DNA of 40,893 nucleotides from Candidatus Mediterraneibacter pullicola (GCA_019117065.1 DXAK01000028.1:1-40893), one strand, 5' to 3'; positions 30,442 to 38,600 are shown, counted from the stretch's first letter. Notes: generated from the sequence alone by a model not told the origin. Numbers and translations: made by a program.

Positions 30442-30570
30442 GCCCATGCAGCTAAGAGGCATAGGACAGCCATCTGCAGACTTGTCTGCAAGGGGCTGTT
30501 CTATGTCTCTTAGACATATGGTGGATGCCATACAGCGAGAAAGCCCTCGGCTTTCGAGCTGGCATGGGCT
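30442..30570. repeat. Large quasi-palindromic element in the rplL-rpoB spacer
   Basis: CTAAGAG/CTCTTAG, CATAG/CTATG, ACAGCC/GGCTGT and TGCAGAC/GTCTGCA nest to form a 62-nt imperfect hairpin (30452-30513). A second hairpin GAAAGCC-CTC-GGCTTTC sits at 30539-30555. Both are enclosed by GCCCATGC-AGCT (30442-30453) pairing with AGCTGGCATGGGC (30558-30570). The result is a two-armed clover about 130 nt long, upstream of the rpoB promoter. No open frame is credible here. A mobile palindromic repeat or a structured RNA are the main options. Confidence 0.6.
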
Positions 30571-30600
30571 GTCCCAATCATGCAACGACATACCCTATAG

Positions 30601-30639
30601 GGAAGAAAGAGCCGCAGAAGAACTCATTCTCTGCGGCTC
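30601..30639 (-). terminator. Attenuator-like hairpin after rplL
   Basis: GAGCCGCAGA/TCTGCGGCTC (30639-30630 and 30618-30609 on the minus strand, 11-nt loop) followed by TTTCTTCC, 20 nt past the rplL stop. The broken T run suggests partial termination. A leaky terminator at this place is established in E. coli, where it sets the ratio of ribosomal protein to polymerase. Confidence 0.65.
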
Positions 30640-30658
30640 ACCCACTTTATCCAGTGTA

Positions 30659-31033
30659 TTATTTCATATTAACTTCAGCGCCCTCAGCCTCAAGTTTTGT
30701 CTTGATCTCCTCAGCCTCTGCCTTGGAAACGCCTTCTTTAATCACCTTCGGAGCTCCGTCTACAAGCTCTTTCGCCTCTTTAAGCCCAAGACCTGTGATC
30801 TCACGAACAACCTTGATAACCTTAACCTTAGAAGCGCCTGCAGATACAAGCTCTACATCGAACTCATCTTTCTCTTCTGCCGCTGCTGCCTCTCCGCCTG
30901 CTGCTGCAACTACAACGCCTGCCGCCGCAGACACGCCAAACTCTTCTTCACAAGCCTTAACAAGCTCGTTTAACTCTAATACTGATAACTCTTTGATCGC
31001 TTCGATCATTTCAGCTGTTGTCATCTTAGCCAT
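30659..31033 (-). CDS. rplL: 50S ribosomal protein L7/L12
   Basis: Forms the flexible ribosomal stalk that recruits translation factors. The 124-residue product has the N-terminal dimer/L10-binding helices ([20 protein letters not shown]), the Ala/Gly-rich hinge ([20 protein letters not shown]) and the C-terminal factor-binding domain with [20 protein letters not shown] and the ending [19 protein letters not shown] lies 9 nt before the ATG. The 87-bp spacer to rplJ contains only a small CGGGA/TCCCG hairpin (31100-31117). Confidence 0.98.
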   Translation of the reverse strand: MAKMTTAEMIEAIKELSVLELNELVKACEEEFGVSAAAGVVVAAAGGEAAAAEEKDEFDVELVSAGASKVKVIKVVREITGLGLKEAKELVDGAPKVIKEGVSKAEAEEIKTKLEAEGAEVNMK

Positions 31034-31120
31034 TTTACATATCCTCCGTTTTTTTGTTTTATTTTTAAATCATTACATAACCCCTGCGGGTGATATCTCC
31101 GGGAAATAAAACTCCCGCTA

Positions 31121-31696
31121 TTATGCGTCTGCTTCCGGTGTCTCTGCCGGTGCTTCTGCTGTCTCGGCCTCTTCCGCCGGAGCGGCTGCAGCTTCTTCTG
31201 CCTCTACCGATGCGCCGCCCTGCTCTGCAATCTGCTTGATAACACGAGCAAAGTTTGTGATCGGTGACTGTAAACTTCCAAGAAGTTTGGAAAGAAGCTC
31301 TTCTCTTGACGGGATCTTAGAAAGTTCTGTAAGCCCTGCGACGTCATAGACTGTTCCTTCTACGACACCCCCCTTGAGTTCAAGTGCCTGAGCGTCCTTG
31401 GCAAACTTGCACAGGATTCTTGCCGGTGCTGTCGCGTCATCCTTGGAGATCGCGATCGCGCTCGGCCCTTCCAGACAATTCTCGAGACCTGCGAACTCAG
31501 TTCCCTCGAAAGCTCTCTTCATCATCGTGTTCTTATATACCTTGTAAATGATGCCCGCTTCTCTGAGCTGCTTACGCAGTTCTGTGTCCTGAGCAACAGT
31601 AAGTCCGCGGTAGTCAACAAGAACAACTGACTGAGCGTCTTTGATCTCTTCTGCGATTGCCTGTACAATCGGCTGTTTTAATTCAACTTTTGCCAC
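31121..31696 (-). CDS. rplJ: 50S ribosomal protein L10, GTG start, extended acidic tail
   Basis: Anchors L7/L12 dimers to the ribosome and represses its own operon through the leader. GTG 31696 gives MAKVELKQPIVQAIAEEIKD, the normal L10 start, 191 residues. The GTG at 31708 is rejected because it is part of the AAGGAGGTG ribosome site. Body motifs include VVLVDYRGLTVAQDTELRKQ and NTMMKRAFEGT. The last 30 residues are a low-complexity Ala/Glu/Pro tail (EAAAAPAEEAETAEAPAETP), longer than the usual 165-175 residue protein. It is first in the rplJ-rplL unit, with its own promoter and L10 leader. Confidence 0.97.
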   Translation of the reverse strand: MAKVELKQPIVQAIAEEIKDAQSVVLVDYRGLTVAQDTELRKQLREAGIIYKVYKNTMMKRAFEGTEFAGLENCLEGPSAIAISKDDATAPARILCKFAKDAQALELKGGVVEGTVYDVAGLTELSKIPSREELLSKLLGSLQSPITNFARVIKQIAEQGGASVEAEEAAAAPAEEAETAEAPAETPEADA

Positions 31697-31709
31697 TTTC
31701 TGGTACACC

Positions 31710-31909
31710 TCCTTATTATATTCGCGTGTACTGCCAAAGTCATTTACACGTCACGGCAGCACTTCCGCATGAACGCCGTGATATAAAAAATCTCCATGCC
31801 ATAAAGACACAGAGGTTTGTAAATTCATACTTGCGTAATAAATCTAACTTTCCTCGGCAGGCGGGAAATACCCTTACGCTTTACAGCGCCTGCTGTCTTC
31901 GGCAGTTGC
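31710..31909 (-). ncRNA. L10 autoregulatory leader RNA
   Basis: The rplJ leader carries the recognisable L10-binding sequence CTGCCGAAGACAGCAGGCG (31905-31887). It also has a GCAGGCG/CGCCTGC stem enclosing GCGCT-GTAA-AGCG, as in the Rfam L10 leader family. A later hairpin with CACGGC/GCCGTG (about 31751-31780) precedes the ribosome site. L10, with L12, is expected to bind here and reduce translation of rplJ-rplL. Confidence 0.85.
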
Positions 31910-31915
31910 TGTATA

Positions 31916-31944
31916 AGCATAGCACACTCCACGCTGAGTGTCAA
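31916..31944 (-). promoter_or_regulatory. Promoter of rplJ-rplL
   Basis: Minus strand perfect TTGACA (31939-31944), 17-nt spacer, TATGCT (31916-31921). It begins only 3 bp after the pgmB stop codon (31948), so the inserted sugar genes end exactly at the promoter edge. Confidence 0.85.
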
Positions 31945-31947
31945 GCC

Positions 31948-32601
31948 TTAAAATATCAATTCTATTTGAGAAAGTTCTGCCGTATTTTCTACGACAAGAT
32001 CTGCCTCTGCAAGGACGTCTCTGTCCCCAACTCCGATGCACTTCATTCCCCCGGCATGAGCCGCCCGGACGCCTGCTCCGGCATCTTCGATTACCACACA
32101 GTCCTCATACGGAATTCCCATTCTATCTGCAGCTGTGAAAAACACTTCCGGATCCGGCTTTGCCCTCGAGACCTGATTCCCGTCCACAACCACATCAAAC
32201 AATGAAATAATTCCTAGACGTTTCAATATCAGGCCTCCGCTCTTACTGGCGGAACCAAGCGCCGTTTTGTAGTTTCGCTCTTTTAGTTTTTTAATAAATT
32301 CTACTGTTCCTGGCAGGAGTTCCGAGGGACTGATCTCTTTTATCATCTCCTGATAATATCCGTTCTTACGTTGTGCCAGCCGTAGCTTTTCCTCTTGTGA
32401 GATCCCCCCAATACCTCCTGCCTGAAGAACAATCTCCAAAGAATCCATGCGGCTTACTCCTTTAAGTCTTTCATTGACGGACGAATCCAGCCGAAATCCC
32501 ATCTCACCTGCAAGCCTGTCCCAAGCAAGATAATGGTACTTCGCCGTATCTACAACTACCCCATCCAAGTCAAAGATGGCTCCCTTTGTCTTTTGTTCCA
32601 T
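31948..32601 (-). CDS. pgmB: Beta-phosphoglucomutase, HAD family
   Basis: Interconverts beta-glucose 1-phosphate and glucose 6-phosphate. The 217-residue product has the HAD nucleophile motif FDLDGVVVDTAKYHYLAW (D11 nucleophile, D13 acid/base). The cap region NERLKGVSRMDSLEIVL is typical of beta-PGM, followed by GSASKSGGLILKRLG and the metal site VIEDAGAGVRAAHAGGM. Its start lies 46 bp inside the GH65 phosphorylase gene, so the two are translationally coupled. The pairing supports a phosphorolysis route. No terminator separates it from the rplJ promoter, so its transcript probably runs into rplJ. Confidence 0.95.
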   Translation of the reverse strand: MEQKTKGAIFDLDGVVVDTAKYHYLAWDRLAGEMGFRLDSSVNERLKGVSRMDSLEIVLQAGGIGGISQEEKLRLAQRKNGYYQEMIKEISPSELLPGTVEFIKKLKERNYKTALGSASKSGGLILKRLGIISLFDVVVDGNQVSRAKPDPEVFFTAADRMGIPYEDCVVIEDAGAGVRAAHAGGMKCIGVGDRDVLAEADLVVENTAELSQIELIF

Positions 32602-34904
32602 TCTTCTCTGCCTTCTCTCTTCCTGCTGATGTTCAGATAACCTTGAAATTCATATTCTTTTCCTTCTGCCTCTACGTGGATCGAACTCTCTAATTTTGCC
32701 TCACTCTCCATAATGATCCCCTGATGGGAAATACAGAACCTGATCCTTATCCCCCTCACAATCAGTTTAAACTCCATCTCTTGCCATGTGTCCGGGAGAT
32801 GCGGTCGGACAGATAGTTTCCCTTTTTCATACCAGACCCCCGCAAATCCATAAATCAGGCAATTCCATACGCCTCCCATAGATGCTGCGTGAATGCCGTC
32901 TCCGCTGACTAGGGGATTGTCATTGAGATCCACAAACAGCGCGTTCTCAAAAAACTTCTCCGCAGCCTCTCTGTCTCCAATATGCGCGGAGGCTTGAGCA
33001 TACGCACAGTAACTCAGCGATGAGTCATGAACGGTTCTCTTCTCGTAAAATAACACGTTCTTTCGAACAGTCTCTTCCATGAAAAGCCATGGGAAGAGAT
33101 TCATCAGCATCACCACATCCGCTTGTTTAAGCACCTGCATATTCACAATCTCCTCCCGGGAGTAATCCAGCAGGATTGCCTGCTTCATCCGGGCGGACCT
33201 ATATTTCTCAATATTTTTGAGCATTGGTTTCGACAAAAATGTATCGTCCTGCGGTATGATTCCATTCCTGTCCGGCTGCGGCAAATAGATCCCTTTGAGA
33301 AATCTCTCCCATGTATCCAGTTCTCCTGACACTCCGGTCTTCTTATCCAGAGCTTCAAACAGCACAGGCTTCTCTTTCTTTAAGAGAACCGCGTACTTCC
33401 TCGCAATTTTCACACAGAAGGCCGCCATATAATTCGTGTACGCATTATTGTCCACATGTTCTGTATATTCATCCGGTCCGATCACATCACGGATAACATA
33501 CATCCCGGTCTTCTCGTCCTTTTCTGCGCAGGAGACCCAAAAACGCGCCGCCTCAAATATGATCTCATATCCTCGCTTTTCCATGAACTTCCAATTACCG
33601 GTTACTTCATAATACCGTTCCACCGCATACACAATGTCAGCCGTAACATGGTATTCTTTGATTCCAGACCATACTTTGTTAGCTTTGCCCGTATGGATAT
33701 TCAACGCGGCATACAGTGGTGTTTCCTCTTCGCCTGTCCCTGCGGCTTCCCATGGGAACATCGCACCTTTGTAACCGTAATCTTTTGCTTTCTTCCTCGC
33801 CCCATCCAGTCCGATATAGCGAAAACCCAGCAAACGCTTAGCCTGCTCTGGACAGACATGCAGCCAGAACGGGAACAAAAAGATCTCTGTATCCCAGAAC
33901 ACATGCCCTTTATAACCTTCACCTGTCAGCCCTTTGGCAGCAATACTAAATTCCTCTGTATCATACGGCGTCATACCGAAAATGTGGTACTGGGAAAAGC
34001 AGACCGCCGCTTCTTGCTCTACACTCATACCTCGGATACGGATTCCTGCCTGCTCCCAAAATTTCCGCATCGCGCTTACATGTTCGTGAAAAAGCCGGTC
34101 ATATCCTTTTTCCGATGCTCTGCGCACATGTCCGCAAGCTTTGTCTCCATCCATTTCCCCTGTCTGGAACACAACCGACACTTTACAAATCTCTACTTCT
34201 ATCACCCCGTCAAAACAATAGGTTCCGTAAATGCTCCTCCTTTTCAGGACAAAATCGGTCTTCGACGGTTTACTGTCTCCAGACGTACACTGTGTAAGCA
34301 CCACCACTGCATTCTTTTTCAATTTGCCTATGCTTTCCATAATCTCGCGGTCATATACCCGTTCTGACACAGAGTGAAAATGAGAAACACCGCTATTTGT
34401 AATCTGTCCATTGATCCCAGTACTAATCCGGATGTCTCCCGGTTCGCCGCCGTTTAAGCGCACCCGGTAAGATTGTAGGAATAGATGCCGGTCATCGGCC
34501 GAGGCGAACCGGCGGCACTCCACTTCAGCTTTGCGCCCCAGCGCCAGCTCAAACACATACCTAATCTGAAGTTCTCCGCTTAGGACATCCAGACGTCTCT
34601 CACATGAGAGCATCTTGGTACTGTCAGTATGCAGCTTTTCTTCGTTAATCTCTAGTCCGAACCAAGTCACATCCGGACAATTCACCAGTTCGGTCGCTTC
34701 ATCGTCATACGCTTTGTCAAAAGCGCCGCGTAAGAACATCCCCCTTTTTTCTTCAATCGACAGAAACGGGTGGGCTGCCCGTACCCCCATGTAGCCGTTG
34801 CACTGCGCGAAAATTGCCTCTGTCTTTTCTTCAAACAGCGGCGAGTAGGCGTCCTCGATCAGCCACAACCTGCCTTTTTCTTTCTCTATTTTATAATGCT
34901 TCAT
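32556..34904 (-). CDS. Glycoside hydrolase family 65 disaccharide phosphorylase
   Basis: Inverting phosphorylase that splits an alpha-glucosyl disaccharide (trehalose, maltose, kojibiose or nigerose type) with phosphate to give beta-glucose 1-phosphate. The 782-residue product has the N-terminal beta-sandwich and the (alpha/alpha)6 barrel with GHVFWDTEIFLFPFW (333-347). The general acid is Glu479 in DVIGPDEYTEHVDNNAYTN, KQADVV is at 596-601, and the phosphate-binding HDSSLS (629-634) and GIHAASMGG (673-681) follow. Substrate cannot be fixed from motifs. The ribosome site is weak. No transporter or regulator gene is present in the cluster. Beta-PGM follows directly. Confidence 0.93.
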   Translation of the reverse strand: MKHYKIEKEKGRLWLIEDAYSPLFEEKTEAIFAQCNGYMGVRAAHPFLSIEEKRGMFLRGAFDKAYDDEATELVNCPDVTWFGLEINEEKLHTDSTKMLSCERRLDVLSGELQIRYVFELALGRKAEVECRRFASADDRHLFLQSYRVRLNGGEPGDIRISTGINGQITNSGVSHFHSVSERVYDREIMESIGKLKKNAVVVLTQCTSGDSKPSKTDFVLKRRSIYGTYCFDGVIEVEICKVSVVFQTGEMDGDKACGHVRRASEKGYDRLFHEHVSAMRKFWEQAGIRIRGMSVEQEAAVCFSQYHIFGMTPYDTEEFSIAAKGLTGEGYKGHVFWDTEIFLFPFWLHVCPEQAKRLLGFRYIGLDGARKKAKDYGYKGAMFPWEAAGTGEEETPLYAALNIHTGKANKVWSGIKEYHVTADIVYAVERYYEVTGNWKFMEKRGYEIIFEAARFWVSCAEKDEKTGMYVIRDVIGPDEYTEHVDNNAYTNYMAAFCVKIARKYAVLLKKEKPVLFEALDKKTGVSGELDTWERFLKGIYLPQPDRNGIIPQDDTFLSKPMLKNIEKYRSARMKQAILLDYSREEIVNMQVLKQADVVMLMNLFPWLFMEETVRKNVLFYEKRTVHDSSLSYCAYAQASAHIGDREAAEKFFENALFVDLNDNPLVSGDGIHAASMGGVWNCLIYGFAGVWYEKGKLSVRPHLPDTWQEMEFKLIVRGIRIRFCISHQGIIMESEAKLESSIHVEAEGKEYEFQGYLNISRKREGREEWNKRQREPSLTWMG

Positions 34905-34948
34905 AACCGACTACCCCGTTCTTTTTATTTTCGCTGCCCGCGCTCTCC

Positions 34949-36010
34949 TCACAGCTTTCCGGATAATGACGCTCCGCAGATAACAGGAACCCCCGATTCC
35001 GCTGATTCATACAGCATCCCTATGAGCCTCTGCACATACGTTCCTTCCTCTGCTTTCACGAGCAATTCTTCTCTTTTGAGACATGCCATGACAAAATTCC
35101 GATCAAGCGCCCAATGGGGATCCCTATGCGCGGAAAATGGAAATGCCTTATCCCAAAGACATCCCTCATCCTCTCCATACAGTTCCAACGGAAATACTGA
35201 TGCCCCCTGTTCCGATCCGTACAAAATGATGTTTCTGCGGTCCCTCTCTTTCTGATTAAGGGCAAACGCAGTCTGGATCTCCAGACTGTACCCATTCTGA
35301 AACTTCACGAATCCAAACAGCCCGTCTTCTACGGTAAAACGGTCAGGATCCCATGTTCCCATCAGCCCCTTGCTACGGCTTCTACCGATGTAACTGCTGG
35401 ACGAAGCGTACACTCCAGATATCTCCGGGTACCCCATGAGATACAGCGCACTGTCCAACACATGAGCGCCAATGTCGATAAGGGGGCCTCCGCCCTGAAT
35501 CTCTTTATCCGTAAAATTTCCCCAGCCCGGGATCCCCCTCCTTCTGCACCATCTGGCCTCTGCATGATAGATCTCGCCCACTGCTCCTTTGAGGATCTCC
35601 CGCCGAAGGATCTGTACTTCTTCGCTGGCGCGCAGATGAAAACCATAAGATAAAAGTTTTCCTTTTTCTTTTGCCTTTTTCTCCATCTGCTCCGCCTGCT
35701 CTGCCGTCATTGCAGGCGGCTTCTCGCAGAGCACATGGCAACCCATATCAAGAGCGCTCATTGTCATCTCACAGTGATACTGATTGGGCACGCATATGAT
35801 CACCGCGTCCGGCCGCTCCTTTTCTATCATTTCTACATGGGAGCCATAATAATGTTGGATACCGCCCTCACGCGCCGTCTGCTGAGCAGCCTCTATGCGC
35901 GTGTCACAGATCCCTGTGATCTCTGTCTCTGGGATCTTCTTAAGATTGGGTATATGAGTCGTGCGAGCAATCTGCCCGGCTCCTATCAGTGCGATCTTTA
36001 AACGTTCCAT
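34949..36010 (-). CDS. Gfo/Idh/MocA family NAD(P)-dependent oxidoreductase
   Basis: Probable sugar or inositol-type dehydrogenase, 353 residues. The N-terminal Rossmann fold is marked by IALIGAGQIARTTHIPNLKK and the family motif HVLCEKPPAMTAEQAEQMEK. The C-terminal alpha/beta domain includes GGGPLIDIGAHVLDSALYLM, with the conserved active-site Asp and His. AGGAG lies upstream of the ATG, 9 bp past the truncated isomerase stop. It probably acts on the same sugar as the neighbouring isomerase and phosphorylase, though the exact substrate cannot be seen. Confidence 0.9.
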   Translation of the reverse strand: MERLKIALIGAGQIARTTHIPNLKKIPETEITGICDTRIEAAQQTAREGGIQHYYGSHVEMIEKERPDAVIICVPNQYHCEMTMSALDMGCHVLCEKPPAMTAEQAEQMEKKAKEKGKLLSYGFHLRASEEVQILRREILKGAVGEIYHAEARWCRRRGIPGWGNFTDKEIQGGGPLIDIGAHVLDSALYLMGYPEISGVYASSSSYIGRSRSKGLMGTWDPDRFTVEDGLFGFVKFQNGYSLEIQTAFALNQKERDRRNIILYGSEQGASVFPLELYGEDEGCLWDKAFPFSAHRDPHWALDRNFVMACLKREELLVKAEEGTYVQRLIGMLYESAESGVPVICGASLSGKL

Positions 36011-36019
36011 CTGTTTCTC

Positions 36020-36598
36020 CTATATAAATTGCCTTATAAACTCCGCAGACTTTCTGTATGCCTCCTTGGGATCTTCTGCCCTGACGCGGCCTTCGTTGAT
36101 AACCGGCCCGTCATACCCGATCTCTTTTAATGTCTTCATGTGCCGCTCCCAGTCTATGGATCCGATCCCCGGCTGATATCGGTGATTCTCCGCAATATGG
36201 ATGTGTCCGATATAGTCTTTATATTTCTTCAGAGACTGGGAGATATCATCTTCTTCTATGGACATATGATAGAAGTCGAACGTGGTCTTAACCCTCTTAA
36301 ACCCGCCTTTCTCAATAATAGCCACCGCGTCCTGCTGTGTGTTCAGCATATGGTCTTCATAGCGGTTGAGCGGTTCCAGATAAATATAAGTCCCCGTACT
36401 GTCTGCTGTCTTCTCCAGCTCCTCAAGAGATGTGAGCAGCGCCTCCACATCTCCCTCACGGCTCCGCGGAGATACCATCGGCGGAAGCCGGTAAGAGAAC
36501 ATTCCCCAAGCAGCCGGAGCCACGAATCCGCGGCCCCCCACCTGCTCCAATGCTTCCAGCATACGCTTAAGATCCTCCACTCCATTCTTCCTGCATAA
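36020..36598 (-). pseudogene. Sugar phosphate isomerase/epimerase (TIM barrel), 5'-truncated
   Basis: The coding homology begins abruptly around [20 protein letters not shown] and runs to the C terminus, about 186 residues. The AP-endonuclease-2-like barrel normally needs about 280, so the first 90 or so residues are gone. The remaining part has YIYLEPLNRYEDHMLNT with a metal-binding Glu, TTFDFYHMSIEEDD, and HIHIAENHRYQPGIGSIDWE. The only in-frame start nearby is GTG 36580, with no good ribosome site. Homology begins immediately after the rplA terminator, so this is a deletion or insertion breakpoint. A functional short protein is unlikely. Confidence 0.75.
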
Positions 36599-36602
36599 AT
36601 CT

Positions 36603-36648
36603 AAAAAAGAGCATTCTTCGGACTGCCTATGCAGTCCAAAAAATGCTC
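36603..36648 (-). terminator. Intrinsic terminator after rplA
   Basis: Outer stem GAGCATT/AATGCTC and inner stem GGACTGC/GCAGTCC with a 4-nt loop, then six Ts (36608-36603) on the minus strand, 22 nt past the rplA stop. It closes the rpmG-secE-nusG-rplK-rplA unit. Confidence 0.88.
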
Positions 36649-36670
36649 CTCATAAACAATATTTTATCGA

Positions 36671-37363
36671 TTACGCGAGCTTCAGCGGGTTGACCTTCAC
36701 GCCCGGACCCATTGTAGATGTAAGAGTTACGCTCTTAAGGTACTGGCCCTTTACCGCTGCCGGTCTTGCCTTGTTGATCGCGTCAATAAGCGTTTGGAAG
36801 TTGTCCGCTAACTGCTCCTCAGTAAAGGATGCTTTACCAATTGGCACGTGGATAATATTTGTCTTGTCAAGTCTGTACTCGATCTTACCAGCCTTGATGT
36901 CGTTGACAGCCTTTGTTACATCCATTGTAACTGTTCCCGCTTTCGGGTTCGGCATGAGTCCCTTCGGTCCGAGCACACGTCCGAGACGTCCTACAACGCC
37001 CATCATGTCCGGTGTCGCAACAACTACGTCAAAGTCAAACCATCCCTCATTCTGAATTCTTGGGATCAGTTCGTCACCACCTACAAAATCAGCTCCTGCT
37101 GCTTTCGCTTCCTCAGCCTTCGCGTCTTTAGCAAACACGAGGATACGGACTTTCTTACCTGTTCCATGCGGAAGAACAACCGCACCACGGATCTGCTGGT
37201 CAGCGTGGCGTCCGTCACATCCTGTTCTGATGTGAGCCTCAATGGTCTCGTCAAACTTTGCTGTTGCTGCTTTCTTTACTAATGCTACTGCTTCTTCCTT
37301 ATCATAGAGATTTCCTCTCTCGATCAGTTTTGCAGCTTCGATATATTTCTTTCCTCGTTTCAT
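36671..37363 (-). CDS. rplA: 50S ribosomal protein L1
   Basis: Forms the mobile L1 stalk at the tRNA exit site and represses its own operon by binding mRNA. The 230-residue product has the normal length, with [20 protein letters not shown] at the N terminus, [20 protein letters not shown] (the signature) and the ending [26 protein letters not shown] precedes the ATG, and directly before that lies a 30-nt stem-loop nearly identical to the one in front of rplK. It is followed by a terminator and then by the inserted sugar genes instead of rplJ. Confidence 0.98.
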   Translation of the reverse strand: MKRGKKYIEAAKLIERGNLYDKEEAVALVKKAATAKFDETIEAHIRTGCDGRHADQQIRGAVVLPHGTGKKVRILVFAKDAKAEEAKAAGADFVGGDELIPRIQNEGWFDFDVVVATPDMMGVVGRLGRVLGPKGLMPNPKAGTVTMDVTKAVNDIKAGKIEYRLDKTNIIHVPIGKASFTEEQLADNFQTLIDAINKARPAAVKGQYLKSVTLTSTMGPGVKVNPLKLA

Positions 37364-37380
37364 TTTACAATAACCTCCTT

Positions 37381-37410
37381 GTGGTATTGGCGGGATCTTG
37401 CCCCTCCCAC
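37381..37410 (-). promoter_or_regulatory. L1-type RNA binding motif before rplA (copy 2)
   Basis: Reads GTGG-GA-GGGG-CAAGA-TCCC-GCCAATA-CCAC on the minus strand, directly abutting AAGGAGG. Two 4-bp helices are separated by an asymmetric internal loop, the general form of L1 mRNA sites. It is the same length and layout as the rplK copy. Confidence 0.65.
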
Positions 37411-37477
37411 TTGTTTATATGCTTCTAAGCTTCACTTCTATATGGTCAATGCCAAGATAGCTCCGGTGGAGTTCACA

Positions 37478-37580
37478 TTAGGCTCTAATGAGCACACCTC
37501 CTCGCTCCGCTCAGAGTATCTGCCTTCACACTAAGCCTCAAAATTTCTTGCTAATTGTTCAGTGCATCGCCAAGTGTTCT
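37478..37580. repeat. Intergenic repeat, copy Y (rplA-rplK spacer)
   Basis: About 100 bp matching copy X in the fusA-rpsG spacer. Exact blocks are GAGTATCTGC (37514-37523) and TGCATCGCCAAGT (37563-37575), with similar flanks and the same orientation. It abuts the rplK stop codon, as copy X abuts the rpsG stop. Only one unit is present here; the second, degenerate unit seen in copy X is absent. The rest of this 215-bp spacer holds the L1-type motif and nothing else I recognise. Confidence 0.65.
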
Positions 37581-38004
37581 ACTCTTCTACAACGACACCC
37601 ATGGAACGGCATGTTCCTGCTACCATACTCATTGCTGCCTCAACGCTTGCCGCGTTCAGATCCGGCATCTTCATCTCAGCGATCTCCTGAAGCTGAGCCT
37701 TTGTAATCGTTGCAACCTTATTTTTATTTGGTACGCCTGATCCGGACTGGATCTTGCATGCCTTCTTGATCAGAACTGCAGCTGGCGGTGTCTTTGTGAT
37801 GAAGCTGAAGCTTCTGTCATTGTATACCGTGATGACAACAGGGATAATCAGATCTCCCTGGTCTGCTGTTCTTGCGTTGAACTGCTTTGTAAATTCAACG
37901 ATATTCACACCGTGCTGTCCGAGGGCAGGACCAACCGGCGGTGCCGGAGTTGCCTTGCCGGCAGGAATCTGTAATTTGATATAACCTTCTACTTTTTTTG
38001 CCAT
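37579..38004 (-). CDS. rplK: 50S ribosomal protein L11
   Basis: Part of the GTPase-associated centre with 23S rRNA. ATG 38004 gives 141 residues, exactly the family length: [20 protein letters not shown], then [20 protein letters not shown]. The TTG at 38010 is rejected because AAGGAGG is 9 nt before the ATG. The central [19 protein letters not shown] and ending [12 protein letters not shown] are typical. It lies 52 bp after nusG, and the spacer holds the first L1-type stem-loop. Confidence 0.98.
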   Translation of the reverse strand: MAKKVEGYIKLQIPAGKATPAPPVGPALGQHGVNIVEFTKQFNARTADQGDLIIPVVITVYNDRSFSFITKTPPAAVLIKKACKIQSGSGVPNKNKVATITKAQLQEIAEMKMPDLNAASVEAAMSMVAGTCRSMGVVVEE

Positions 38005-38020
38005 TTTCAATTACCTCCTT

Positions 38021-38050
38021 GTGGTACTTACGGGGACATGCCCCTCCCAC
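38021..38050 (-). promoter_or_regulatory. L1-type RNA binding motif before rplK (copy 1)
   Basis: Reads GTGG-GA-GGGG-CATGT-CCCC-GTAAGTA-CCAC on the minus strand, directly abutting AAGGAGG of rplK. L1 repression through the rplK leader is established in E. coli. Here the site sits in the nusG-rplK spacer, so nusG would escape control. Confidence 0.7.
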
Positions 38051-38056
38051 TCATCT

Positions 38057-38575
38057 TTAATTCATTTTCTTCACTTCTGAAAAACTAAGCTCAACCGGAG
38101 TCTCCCGGCCAAACAGCTCAACATTGATAGACAGACTCTTCTTCTGCTCGTTCATGCTCTGCACGGCCCCTACTGTGCCTTCCCATGCGCCGCTCGTAAC
38201 AACAATCGTATCTCCCACTCCGAAGTTAACGACAACATTGTCTCTCTTAATTCCGAGATTTTCCATCTCGCTTTCTTCCAGCGGCACTGGCTTGGAACCG
38301 GGTCCTACAAATCCTGTAACTCCACGGGTATTTCTCACCACATACCATGTATCATCGTTCATAATCATATGGATCATGACATATCCCGGGAACATCTTCC
38401 TCTGTACAGCTTTCTGGACGCCATTCTTAAGCTCCGTCACTTCCTCCATAGGAACGCGAACCTCAAGGATCTGATCTTCCAGATGGCGGTTCTCGATTGT
38501 CTTATCAATATTCGCCTTTACCTTGTTTTCATACCCTGAATAAGTATGAACTACATACCATTTTGCCTCTGACAT
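38057..38575 (-). CDS. nusG: Transcription antitermination/termination factor NusG
   Basis: Binds RNA polymerase beta' and affects pausing, termination and coupling to ribosomes. ATG 38575 gives 172 residues: MSEAKWYVVHTYSGYENKVK (NGN domain), QRKMFPGYVMIHMIMNDDTW, then the KOW domain GDTIVVTSGAWEGTVGAVQS. The upstream GTG at 38596 is not used, because AAAGGTGAT just before the ATG serves as ribosome site. It is 25 bp after secE. Confidence 0.97.
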   Translation of the reverse strand: MSEAKWYVVHTYSGYENKVKANIDKTIENRHLEDQILEVRVPMEEVTELKNGVQKAVQRKMFPGYVMIHMIMNDDTWYVVRNTRGVTGFVGPGSKPVPLEESEMENLGIKRDNVVVNFGVGDTIVVTSGAWEGTVGAVQSMNEQKKSLSINVELFGRETPVELSFSEVKKMN

Positions 38576-38600
38576 AAAATCACCTTTCTGCTGCACTTTC

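Noticed and set aside
33456-34367. Plus-strand open frame of 303 codons
   Set aside because: Antisense to the GH65 gene, whose catalytic motifs are intact; no family resemblance.
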